From assembly GCA_030038035.1 (NCBI GenBank), contig JASHPP010000197.1, positions 1 to 7,547 on the forward strand: 7,547 nt of DNA, given 5' to 3'. The notes below the pieces were generated by a model. That model searched no databases and was not told where the DNA came from. It saw only the letters and a program-made list of their open reading frames with translations. The translations under genes and the position numbers were made by a program. This stretch comes from Trebonia sp. (lineage in GTDB: Bacteria; Actinomycetota; Actinomycetes; Streptosporangiales; Streptosporangiaceae). This document shows, one piece after another, positions 1-5,676 of the stretch; position 1 is the stretch's first letter; every line of letters starts with the position of its first letter.

Positions 1-22
1 GCGTGACCGGCGCCGGTCACGC
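1..22. repeat. Perfect 22-bp palindrome at the window edge
   Basis: The half-site GCGTGACCGGC (1-11) is followed directly by its exact reverse complement (12-22). It may continue beyond the left edge. It lies inside the open frame of the first gene, where it encodes Arg-rich codons, so it could be a coincidence of CGN codons. It could also be an operator or recombination site if the gene actually starts downstream. Confidence 0.6.
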
Positions 23-733
23 GCGCCGCTGGCCGCCATGATCGCGGGCGCGGTGCTCGTGCTCGGCGGCGCGGCGGCGGCGGTCGTGCTCCTCGCGCAC
101 CCGTTCAGCCACAACGAGTCGGCCAGCAACGCCGCCAACTCCGGCACCTCGGCCCGGGTGTCGGCGTCCGCAGGCGCGTCCGCCCGCGGGTCGGCGACCC
201 CGGCCGCCACCCCGTCCAGCTCACAGTCCGGACTTCCGCTGTCCGCCCCAGGCCCGTCCGCTTCCGCCACCGCCACGCAGGTGACCGAGCAGCAGGCCGC
301 GACGCGGCTGGCCGGGATGCTCTCCCAGAGCGTCTCCGACCGCACCGCGATCATCGCGGCGGTCAGCGACGTCAACAGCTGCGGGCCGTCCCTTAACCAG
401 GACCCGCAGGTCTTCGACAGCGCCGCCAGTTCCCGGCGCATCCTGATCGCCGACCTCGCCAGCATGCCGGGCCGGTCCGCGCTGCCCGCCCCGCTGCTGC
501 AGGACCTCACGAACGCCTGGCAAGCCTCGATCGCCGCCGACCAGGACTTCGCCCGGTGGGCGAATGACGAGATAACGAACGGCTGCACCCCGGACGACAC
601 CGCCGACCCCGGATACGCGGCCGCGGCCACTCCCGACAACGAGGCGACCTACTACAAGAAGGCCTTCGCCGGACTGTGGGACCCGATAGCGACGCAGTAC
701 GGCCTCACGCCCTACCAGTGGAACCAGCTGTAA
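2..733 (+). CDS. Membrane-anchored secreted protein of unknown function (5' partial)
   Basis: I do not recognise a named family with a known role. The first ATG in the window is at 38, but the frame stays open to the left edge. The codons before that ATG encode an Arg-rich stretch (RDRRRSRAPLAA) that reads like the cytoplasmic side of a membrane anchor, and no ribosome binding site precedes 38, so the true start probably lies outside. Numbering from the ATG at 38, residues 1-20 form one hydrophobic segment, 27-80 an Ala/Ser/Thr/Pro-rich linker, and about 82-231 a mostly helical domain presumed to lie outside the membrane. That domain has only two cysteines (C115, C183), which could form a disulfide, and ends with an aromatic stretch (YGLTPYQWNQL). 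From memory, similar C-terminal domains occur as hypothetical proteins in other actinomycetes. It converges on the serine hydrolase gene, which has the same anchor-linker-domain plan. Confident that it is a gene; function unknown. Confidence 0.75.
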   Translation, partial: RDRRRSRAPLAAMIAGAVLVLGGAAAAVVLLAHPFSHNESASNAANSGTSARVSASAGASARGSATPAATPSSSQSGLPLSAPGPSASATATQVTEQQAATRLAGMLSQSVSDRTAIIAAVSDVNSCGPSLNQDPQVFDSAASSRRILIADLASMPGRSALPAPLLQDLTNAWQASIAADQDFARWANDEITNGCTPDDTADPGYAAAATPDNEATYYKKAFAGLWDPIATQYGLTPYQWNQL

Positions 734-756
734 CAGCAGGCGCATCCCGTTCCGCC

Positions 757-774
757 CCGGCGCGGCACCGCCGG
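757..774 (+). terminator. Weak GC-only hairpin after the first gene
   Basis: CCGGCG (757-762) and CGCCGG (769-774) can pair around a 6-nt loop, 23 nt after the TAA stop at 731-733. No T-run follows, so this is at best a candidate for factor-assisted termination. Short hairpins are common by chance at this GC content. Confidence 0.2.
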
Positions 775-793
775 CCGCAGGAGGCCCCTGGCG

Positions 794-870
794 TGCGACT
801 TTGCACACTCCATGACCATTTCCGGTCCGTTATGGGCGATTTGTCCATGCAAGGAGTGTGCAAAGTCACA
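794..870. repeat. Long imperfect inverted repeat between convergent genes
   Basis: The left arm at 794-811 and right arm at 853-870 are reverse complements at 17 of 18 positions. The core GACTTTGCACACTCC (797-811) matches 853-867 perfectly. The single mismatch is 796/868. The spacer is 41 nt (812-852), inside which CCAT (816-819) and ATGG (832-835) could form a smaller hairpin. The block is clearly less GC-rich than its surroundings. It sits between convergent genes, so it could act as a bidirectional terminator, although no T-run is present. It could also be a paired binding site or one copy of a dispersed palindromic element. Confidence 0.75.
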
Positions 871-897
871 TTTGCGGGGCATGTGAGGCGCTAGGGA

Positions 898-932
898 CAG
901 CGCCTTCGGCGACGGGCCGCGGGCGGGCGCTG
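898..932 (-). terminator. Possible stem-loop after the serine hydrolase gene
   Basis: CAGCGCC (898-904) pairs with GGCGCTG (926-932) across 21 nt that include a smaller CGCC-TTC-GGCG hairpin (901-911). It lies about 27 nt past the TAG stop of the minus-strand gene. There is no T-run, so the evidence for termination is weak. Confidence 0.2.
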
Positions 933-958
933 GCTGACGGGCGGGCGCCGGCTGACGG
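923..958. repeat. 18-bp tandem duplication abutting a stop codon
   Basis: The 18-nt unit at 923-940 is repeated immediately at 941-958 with one difference (T931 versus C949). The second copy touches the stop codon of the minus-strand serine hydrolase gene (959-961). This is probably a local slippage duplication in noncoding DNA; no function is evident. Confidence 0.65.
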
Positions 959-1939
959 CTACCGCATCGCGTTCCAGACGATGGCGGCGAGTGAGTCGAT
1001 CGTGTCGATGCCGTACTGCTCGCTGGGGTTCCCCGTGGTGAGCACGGCCATCAGGTAGTCCCTGCCGTCGCCGGAGATCCAGCCGACGCTGTTGATCTGC
1101 CAGTCGGTCTGCGCGTCGTTCAGCGGGAGCCAGCCGTTCTTGAGCGCCACCGTCACCTGGGCGGGGACGCCGCCGGACACGCCCCAGCGCTGCGCAGGCG
1201 TGACGTTCTCCATGAGCGATAGGGCATAGCGCCGCTCGGCCGGCGTGAGCAGCGGGCCGGGCTCGATGAGCTCCTTCAGCAGGGTGATCTGGTCGGCCGG
1301 GACCGTGGTGCTCAGGCCCCATCCCGGCCACGGGAACCCGGCGCACTCCACGCACGACGACGGCGTGGTGTCGGCAAGCCCGGCCGCCTCGTTGTACGCC
1401 TGGAGCCCGGCCGCTCCCCCGGCGGCGTACCACAGGCTGGTGGCGGCATCGTTGTCGCTGTCCTCGATCATCTGCTGTGCCAGCGACTGGTTGGCGGCAG
1501 AAAGCCCCGAACTGCGCTGCGCGAGCAGGGCCTCCAGGATGTCCAGCTTGACGACGCTCGCCTCCGGCTGCGGCGGGCCCTGCCCGAGCCGCCACAGCTG
1601 GCCGGTGCGCACGTCGTAGACGGCGGCCAGCATCGTGCCCGCGCGCTGGGCAGCGTAGGAGGCCGCCGTTCCCGCGAGCGGGTCGGCGTGCGACGCGGGT
1701 GCCTTGGCCCGGGGCCGGGCCGACGCGCTCGCGGCCGACGTGGCTCGCGCCGACGGGGAGGACGCCGACGCGGACGCCACCGTCCGTCCGGTGCCGGGAT
1801 CGGCGGCGGGCGCCGGCTGATGCCTGCCCGCCCCGCGCAACGCCAGGAAGAGGATCAGCAGCGCGCCCGCGACGGCGAGCACGCCCGCGACGGCACGCCC
1901 GGCGCCGGCGGCGCCGGCCATGATCGCGCGCACAATCAC
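959..1939 (-). CDS. Membrane-anchored class A beta-lactamase-like serine hydrolase
   Basis: The 326-residue product has a hydrophobic anchor at about 8-34, an Ala/Ser/Pro-rich linker at about 37-95, then a penicillin-recognising serine hydrolase domain. Visible motifs are S128-V-V-K131 (SxxK, nucleophile and general base), S161-D-N163 (the SDN motif) and K267-N-G269 in place of K-T/S-G. The canonical omega-loop ExxLN is not recognisable. The corresponding region (about 190-212) holds a Cys pair, C196 and C199, near E198. The fold and acylation machinery look intact. Whether it breaks down beta-lactams, acts on peptidoglycan peptides or does something else cannot be read from sequence. The start is uncertain: GTG at 1939 has no clear ribosome site, and an in-frame ATG at 1921 is an alternative. 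It lies 38 nt after the alcohol dehydrogenase stop and may be co-transcribed with it, though its function seems unrelated. Confidence 0.85.
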   Translation of the reverse strand: MIVRAIMAGAAGAGRAVAGVLAVAGALLILFLALRGAGRHQPAPAADPGTGRTVASASASSPSARATSAASASARPRAKAPASHADPLAGTAASYAAQRAGTMLAAVYDVRTGQLWRLGQGPPQPEASVVKLDILEALLAQRSSGLSAANQSLAQQMIEDSDNDAATSLWYAAGGAAGLQAYNEAAGLADTTPSSCVECAGFPWPGWGLSTTVPADQITLLKELIEPGPLLTPAERRYALSLMENVTPAQRWGVSGGVPAQVTVALKNGWLPLNDAQTDWQINSVGWISGDGRDYLMAVLTTGNPSEQYGIDTIDSLAAIVWNAMR

Positions 1940-1977
1940 CTAGTGTGTCAGGCCATGTCGGGCATGACCAGCACGTT

Positions 1978-3087
1978 TTACATCACCAGGACGCCGCGGA
2001 TGTTCTTGCCGTCGCGCAGGTCCTGGTAGCCCTGGTTGATCTCCTCGAGCGGGTAGGTCCTGGTGACCATCGAGTCCAGGTCGAGCAGGCCGTCCCTGTA
2101 GAGGCCGAGCAGCCGGGGAATGTCGGCGCGGGAGTTGACCGAGCCGAAGATGCAGCCCACAATCTGCTTCTCCCACTGGGCCAGGCCGTTGAGCGCGAGG
2201 TTCGGCCGGGTGTCGGTGGCCGGGTAGATGTTCGTGACCACGACCCGGCCGCGCTTGGCTGCCAGCGCGAGGATGTCGTCCATCAGGTCGGCGCGGCCGA
2301 CCCCCATGGTCGCCACGACCACGTCGCACATCCGGCCCCAGGTGACCTCGCGGATCAGGTCGAAGGCCGCGGTGACGTCCGTGGCGGTGTGCGTCGCGCC
2401 GAAGTGCCCGGCCATCTCGCGCTTGAACGGCACCGGGTCGATCGCGAAGATCCGCCGCGCGCCCGCCAGCCGCGCGCCCTGGACCGCGGCCGAGCCGAGC
2501 CCGCCCACCCCGACGACGGCCACGTTATCGCCGGGCCGGACGCCGCCGGCGTACACCGCGCTGCCCCAGCCGGTCGCCACGCCGCAGCCGGTCAGGCACG
2601 CGGCCGCGGGCGGGACCTGCGGGTCGACCGGGATGACCGAGGCCTCGTTCACCACGGTGTGCCGCGCGTAGCAGCCGACCATGCAGGTGATCGTGAGGTC
2701 CTGGCCGGCGGCGTGGTGCCGTGACGTCCCGTCGCTGAGCTGCCTCCCCGCCACGATCGCGGCGGCCAGGTCGCAGAGGTTCTGGCGGCCGGTCGCGCAC
2801 GAGGGGCAGCGGCCGCAGTTCGGGATCGACGAGAACACGATGTAGTCGCCGGGCTTGGTGAGCGTGACGCCTTCGCCGACCGCCTCGACGTACCCGGCGC
2901 CCTCGTGCCCGCCGATCATCGGCGCGGCGAACGGCACGTCACCGGTCAGGTGATGTTCCTCCGAGTGGCACAGGCCCGCGGCCGCGACCCGGACGAGCAC
3001 CTCCCCGGCGCGGGGCGGATCGAGCTCGATCTCCTCGACCTTCCAGTCCGTGTGGCTCTCCCAGAGCACGGCCGCCTGGGTGCGCAT
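1978..3087 (-). CDS. Zinc-dependent alcohol dehydrogenase, NDMA-dependent (Rxyl_3153-like) family
   Basis: A 369-residue medium-chain dehydrogenase, predicted to be cytoplasmic, that oxidises an alcohol to an aldehyde or ketone with NAD. Catalytic zinc ligands are C40 (GLCHSEEH), H61 (GGHEGAG) and C168 (TGCGVATGW). The structural zinc loop is C91, C94, C97 and C105. The Rossmann motif is GVGGLG (193-198), with D217 suited to bind NAD rather than NADP. The overall pattern, including RQNLCDL, the DPVPFKRE stretch after the Rossmann motif and GSVNSRADIPRLL, matches my memory of the NDMA-dependent family (TIGR03989). That family is genomically tied to mycofactocin, and its cofactor is recycled in place. 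The ATG at 3087 is chosen because GAGGGGGG lies 7 nt upstream and the family starts here. A longer in-frame start at 3165 would overlap the SDR gene. The gap to that upstream gene is 16 nt, so they share an operon. The physiological substrate is unknown. Confidence 0.92.
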   Translation of the reverse strand: MRTQAAVLWESHTDWKVEEIELDPPRAGEVLVRVAAAGLCHSEEHHLTGDVPFAAPMIGGHEGAGYVEAVGEGVTLTKPGDYIVFSSIPNCGRCPSCATGRQNLCDLAAAIVAGRQLSDGTSRHHAAGQDLTITCMVGCYARHTVVNEASVIPVDPQVPPAAACLTGCGVATGWGSAVYAGGVRPGDNVAVVGVGGLGSAAVQGARLAGARRIFAIDPVPFKREMAGHFGATHTATDVTAAFDLIREVTWGRMCDVVVATMGVGRADLMDDILALAAKRGRVVVTNIYPATDTRPNLALNGLAQWEKQIVGCIFGSVNSRADIPRLLGLYRDGLLDLDSMVTRTYPLEEINQGYQDLRDGKNIRGVLVM

Positions 3088-3094
3088 GTACGGT

Positions 3095-3102
3095 CCCCCC
3101 TC
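3095..3102 (-). promoter_or_regulatory. Ribosome binding site fixing the alcohol dehydrogenase start
   Basis: On the minus strand GAGGGGGG lies 7 nt before the ATG at 3087 and 1 nt after the SDR stop codon (3104-3106). It supports the short start and suggests coupled translation of the two genes. Confidence 0.7.
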
Positions 3103-3103
3103 G

Positions 3104-3940
3104 TCACTTGTGCTGGTTGCCGGCGTCCACCGGCAGCGTGATCCCTGTGACGTACCGCGCGGCATCCGAAGCCAGCCAGACGATCGCGTTCGAGACGTCC
3201 ACCGGGTCCACCCACGGGATGGGCAGCAGGTTCATGGTCTGGAACCCGGCCTTGACGTCCTCCCGCCCGGGGTTGTCCAGGTCCGGCCGGAACGACCGGT
3301 ACAGCGCCTCATTCTGGATCATCGGGGTGTCCACCGCCGTCGGGCAGATGGCGTTCACCCGGATCAAGTGCTCGGCGAGCTCGCACGCGAGCGTCCTGGT
3401 CAGCGACAGCACCCCGGCCTTGGCGGCCTTGTAGTCGGCCAGGCCGCCGCCGGAGACCAGCGCCGCCCCTGAGCTGGTCAGCGCGATCGAGCCGCCGTTG
3501 CCCGCGGCGATCATGTGCGGGATCGCGGCCTTCACGGTGACGAACACGCCGGTCAGGGTCACGTCGATCAGCTCGCGCCACTGGCCGACGTCGATCTCCC
3601 AGGTCGGCGCGGGCTGGGAGATGATGGCCGCGTTCGCGCACACGATGTCGAGCCGCCCGCCGAGGGCCGCGACGCCCTCGTCGAGCACCGCCCGCACCGC
3701 TGCCAGGTCGCGGACGTCCGCGCGGCGGGCGATGATGCGGCGGTCGAACGCCTCGACTTCCTTGACGGTCTGCGCGAGGTCCGCCTCGGTGGCGAGCGGG
3801 TAGGTCAGCCAGTCCTGCGTGGCGCAGGCGTCGATGGCGATGATGTCGGCGCCTTCTTCGGCCAGCCGCCGCGCGTGCGACCTGCCCTGGCCGCGTGCCG
3901 CGCCGGTGACGAACGCCACCTTGCCGTTGAGCAGTCCCAT
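3104..3940 (-). CDS. Mycofactocin-coupled SDR family oxidoreductase
   Basis: A 278-residue classical short-chain dehydrogenase that would interconvert an alcohol and a carbonyl compound with NAD(H). The cofactor motif TGAARGQG spans 12-19 and D37 ends the second strand (IIAID), favouring NAD. The usual NNAG is ANAA (102-105). The active site has S157, Y170 and K174 (YxxxK). The GQGRSHA start, the insertion near 40-60 (DWLTYPLATEADL), RPDLDNPGRED (218-228) and the LPVDAG end match my memory of the mycofactocin-linked subfamily (TIGR03971), which includes carveol-dehydrogenase-like enzymes. Members hold NAD(H) without release and use mycofactocin as electron carrier. Oddly, the usual tetrad Asn is Thr (T128 in DVTLTGVF, codon ACC). 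AGGAG lies 9 nt upstream of the ATG. The DUF35 gene ends 65 nt upstream and the alcohol dehydrogenase follows after 16 nt. Family assignment is strong; the substrate is unknown. Confidence 0.93.
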   Translation of the reverse strand: MGLLNGKVAFVTGAARGQGRSHARRLAEEGADIIAIDACATQDWLTYPLATEADLAQTVKEVEAFDRRIIARRADVRDLAAVRAVLDEGVAALGGRLDIVCANAAIISQPAPTWEIDVGQWRELIDVTLTGVFVTVKAAIPHMIAAGNGGSIALTSSGAALVSGGGLADYKAAKAGVLSLTRTLACELAEHLIRVNAICPTAVDTPMIQNEALYRSFRPDLDNPGREDVKAGFQTMNLLPIPWVDPVDVSNAIVWLASDAARYVTGITLPVDAGNQHK

Positions 3941-3985
3941 CGTCGTAAGCTCCTGCCGTTTGGTTGCCTCTTGCTGTTATCGGGC

Positions 3986-4030
3986 CGGGGTGGGTGCCGG
4001 GTGGATTACGGGGTCGGTGCCGGGGTGGAT
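3986..4030. repeat. Near-identical tandem repeat spanning the DUF35 stop codon
   Basis: The 22-nt block at 4009-4030 and the 21-nt block at 3986-4006 differ by one substitution and one missing base, and are offset by 23 nt. The stop codon of the DUF35 gene (TAA on the minus strand, 4006-4008) lies at the junction. The first copy encodes part of the Pro/Thr/Ser tail; the second is just outside the gene. A slippage duplication is likely. Confidence 0.6.
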
Positions 4031-4446
4031 GGCGGGGTGGGGGATGGTGATGGCGCGGGCTCGAAGTACGGGAGCGTGACTTCGGCCGTGACCGCGGTGA
4101 AGCGCACCCGGACCGGCATCCCGACCCGGACGTCCTGCGGCGCGCAGCCGGTGATCCCGGCCACGAGCCTGGGTCCCTCGGCGAGTTCGACGATCGCGAT
4201 GACGTACGGGATCTGGTCCGCGAGCGCGGCGTGCGTCGCGTGCCGCACCACCGTGTAGGTGTAGACGGTCCCGGCGCCGGACACCTCCCGCCAGCCGATG
4301 TCGGTGCCGTGGCAGTGCGGGCAGGCGGGCAGCGGCGGGTGCCAGCTGTTCCCGCACGAGGCGCAGCGCTGGGTGACGAGCCGGCCGGCGCGGGCGTTGT
4401 CCCAGTACGGCCGGGTCAGGTCCGTGACCGCGGGGATGATCGCCAT
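4006..4446 (-). CDS. DUF35 zinc-ribbon/OB-fold acyl-CoA-associated protein
   Basis: A 146-residue protein with an N-terminal helix (about 9-20), a rubredoxin-like zinc ribbon with C28-x2-C31 and C42-x2-C45, and an OB-fold at about 52-128 (GAGTVYTYTVVRHA onward). In known members this family binds thiolase-like proteins and helps hold acyl-CoA. The steroid side-chain system Ltp2 with the DUF35 part of ChsH2 is the best example. The thiolase-like gene lies 30 nt upstream in the same operon, making it the likely partner. Unlike ChsH2 there is no fused MaoC-like hydratase domain. The C-terminus from about 130 is a low-complexity Pro/Ser/Thr tail not typical of the family, encoded by a GC-rich tandem repeat. 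The ATG at 4446 is preceded by GAGGTGA at 4 nt. Family assignment is firm; the reaction assisted is unknown. Confidence 0.92.
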   Translation of the reverse strand: MAIIPAVTDLTRPYWDNARAGRLVTQRCASCGNSWHPPLPACPHCHGTDIGWREVSGAGTVYTYTVVRHATHAALADQIPYVIAIVELAEGPRLVAGITGCAPQDVRVGMPVRVRFTAVTAEVTLPYFEPAPSPSPTPPSTPAPTP

Positions 4447-4476
4447 CAGGTCACCTCGCTCCGCTCGCTCTTGCTC

Positions 4477-5676
4477 TCATCTGGCCAGGATCGTGGCGCT
4501 GCCCGCCGGCGCCCCGACCAGCGCTATCTCCGCGCCGGCCACCTGGTTGCAGGCCGTGCCGCGCAGCTGCCTGACCGCCTCGAGCACGCCGTTCATGCCG
4601 TGCAGGTAGGCCTCGGACAGGTGGCCCCCGTGCGTGTTGACCGGCAGCGGGCTGCCGGGTCCCGTGCCTGCCTCGGCGACGTACCGCCAGGCCTGGCCGT
4701 CCGGCACGAACCCGTACGATTCCAGGGACCGCAGCGGCATGTACGACGTCGCGTCGTAGAACTCCGCGACGTCGATGTCCTGCCTGCCCACCCCGGCCTG
4801 CTCGAACAGCCGCCCGGCGGTGGCCGGCGGGAACAGCTCGAGCAGCTCGCCGCCGACGTAGATGCCCATCGGCTCGCGGTAGGGGCTGAGCGTCTGGGTG
4901 GCCGACAGCACGTACACCGGGTCGTCGCGCAGGCTTCTCGCGACGTCGGCGCTGGTCAGCACGTAGGCGCAGGCGCCGTCGTTCTCCAGGCACAGGTCGA
5001 ACAGGCGCAGCGGCTCGCTGATCATCCGCGCGTCGCGGTAGTCGTCCCAGTCCATCTTCCTGTCCCGCATCATCGCCGCGGGGTTGTTGTTCGCGTAGCG
5101 CCGCTGGGTGATCGCGATCGAGCCGAGCGCGCGGAACAGGTCCTCCTCCGTCAGGCGGTTGACGGCGGCGTACCGCCGCGCCCACAGCGCGAACAGCTGC
5201 CCGGGCGACATCAGGCCGTACGGCCAGGCGAAGGACCGGTTGTCCTCCTCGGGCACCACGATGTCGGCGCTGGGGGCCGCGGCCGGCTGCCCCGACGGCC
5301 CTCCCCTGTCCGCTCTGCCGAACCGTCCCCCCTTGCTCTGGCTGAGCGCCCGGTACACCACGACGGTCCTGGCCAGGCCGGCCATGATCGCCGCCGCGGC
5401 GTGGGCGATGACCGCCCCAAGGGCCTCACCGCCCAGCGGTGACTCGGCGAAGAACCTCAGCTCGGGTATGCCAAGCGCGCGGACCAGCATCGGCTCGCTG
5501 ACCGGCTCGAACGGCGGCGCGAACCGGCACATCCCGTCCACGTCGGCGGGGTCGAGCCCGGCGTCCGCCAGGGCCGCGAGCACGGCCGCGACGGCCAGTT
5601 CCCACGCGGTGGACGGCAGCGCCTTGGCGTAGCCGGTCTGGCCGATCCCGACGATCGCCACCTCGCGCCTGATCAC
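4477..5676 (-). CDS. Thiolase-superfamily lipid-transfer-like protein (SCP-x/Ltp2 type)
   Basis: A 399-residue thiolase-fold protein. The N-terminus (VAIVGIGQTGYAK, 6-18) and C-terminal motifs EFYDATSYM (305-313), NTHGGHLSEAYLHGMNG (347-363) and C376 before VAGAEIALVG are typical of the SCP-x/Ltp2 branch. The usual nucleophile segment is AESPLGGEALGAVIAHAAAAI with no Cys, so ordinary Claisen condensation through an acyl-enzyme looks unlikely. In this branch, members paired with DUF35 proteins can be aldol lyases acting on hydroxyacyl-CoA esters. H349 and the conserved Tyr/Asp of the EFYD motif remain. A Gly/Ala/Pro-rich variable stretch lies at about 115-138. The GTG start at 5676 overlaps the CoA-transferase stop by 4 nt (GTGA), implying translational coupling; the DUF35 partner follows after 30 nt. 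Fold is certain; aldolase versus thiolase activity is inference. Confidence 0.9.
   Translation of the reverse strand: MIRREVAIVGIGQTGYAKALPSTAWELAVAAVLAALADAGLDPADVDGMCRFAPPFEPVSEPMLVRALGIPELRFFAESPLGGEALGAVIAHAAAAIMAGLARTVVVYRALSQSKGGRFGRADRGGPSGQPAAAPSADIVVPEEDNRSFAWPYGLMSPGQLFALWARRYAAVNRLTEEDLFRALGSIAITQRRYANNNPAAMMRDRKMDWDDYRDARMISEPLRLFDLCLENDGACAYVLTSADVARSLRDDPVYVLSATQTLSPYREPMGIYVGGELLELFPPATAGRLFEQAGVGRQDIDVAEFYDATSYMPLRSLESYGFVPDGQAWRYVAEAGTGPGSPLPVNTHGGHLSEAYLHGMNGVLEAVRQLRGTACNQVAGAEIALVGAPAGSATILAR

Noticed and set aside
221..808. Minus-strand open frame opposite the first gene
   Set aside because: Arg/Gly-rich composition and no domain; it is an antisense shadow of the plus-strand gene in high-GC DNA.
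676..1058. Two small plus-strand open frames across the convergent gap (676-894 and 858-1058)
   Set aside because: They overlap the inverted repeat and the antisense side of the serine hydrolase gene, show no family features, and have no convincing ribosome sites.
1945..2724. Long plus-strand open frame opposite the alcohol dehydrogenase
   Set aside because: Composition (His/Asp/Arg/Val-rich) is typical of a frame antisense to a real high-GC gene.
3088..3165. Longer start for the alcohol dehydrogenase, adding 26 residues
   Set aside because: The extension would overlap the SDR coding end, is unlike the family's N-terminus, and a good ribosome site fits the ATG at 3087.
4447..4476. GAGCGAGCGGAGCGAG repeat-like stretch before the DUF35 gene, considered as a regulatory repeat
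   Set aside because: Short, simple and common in high-GC intergenic DNA; it merely leads into the ribosome site.
4231..5442. 403-codon plus-strand open frame opposite the thiolase-like gene
   Set aside because: No recognisable domain and low-complexity composition; the minus-strand thiolase fold is unmistakable.
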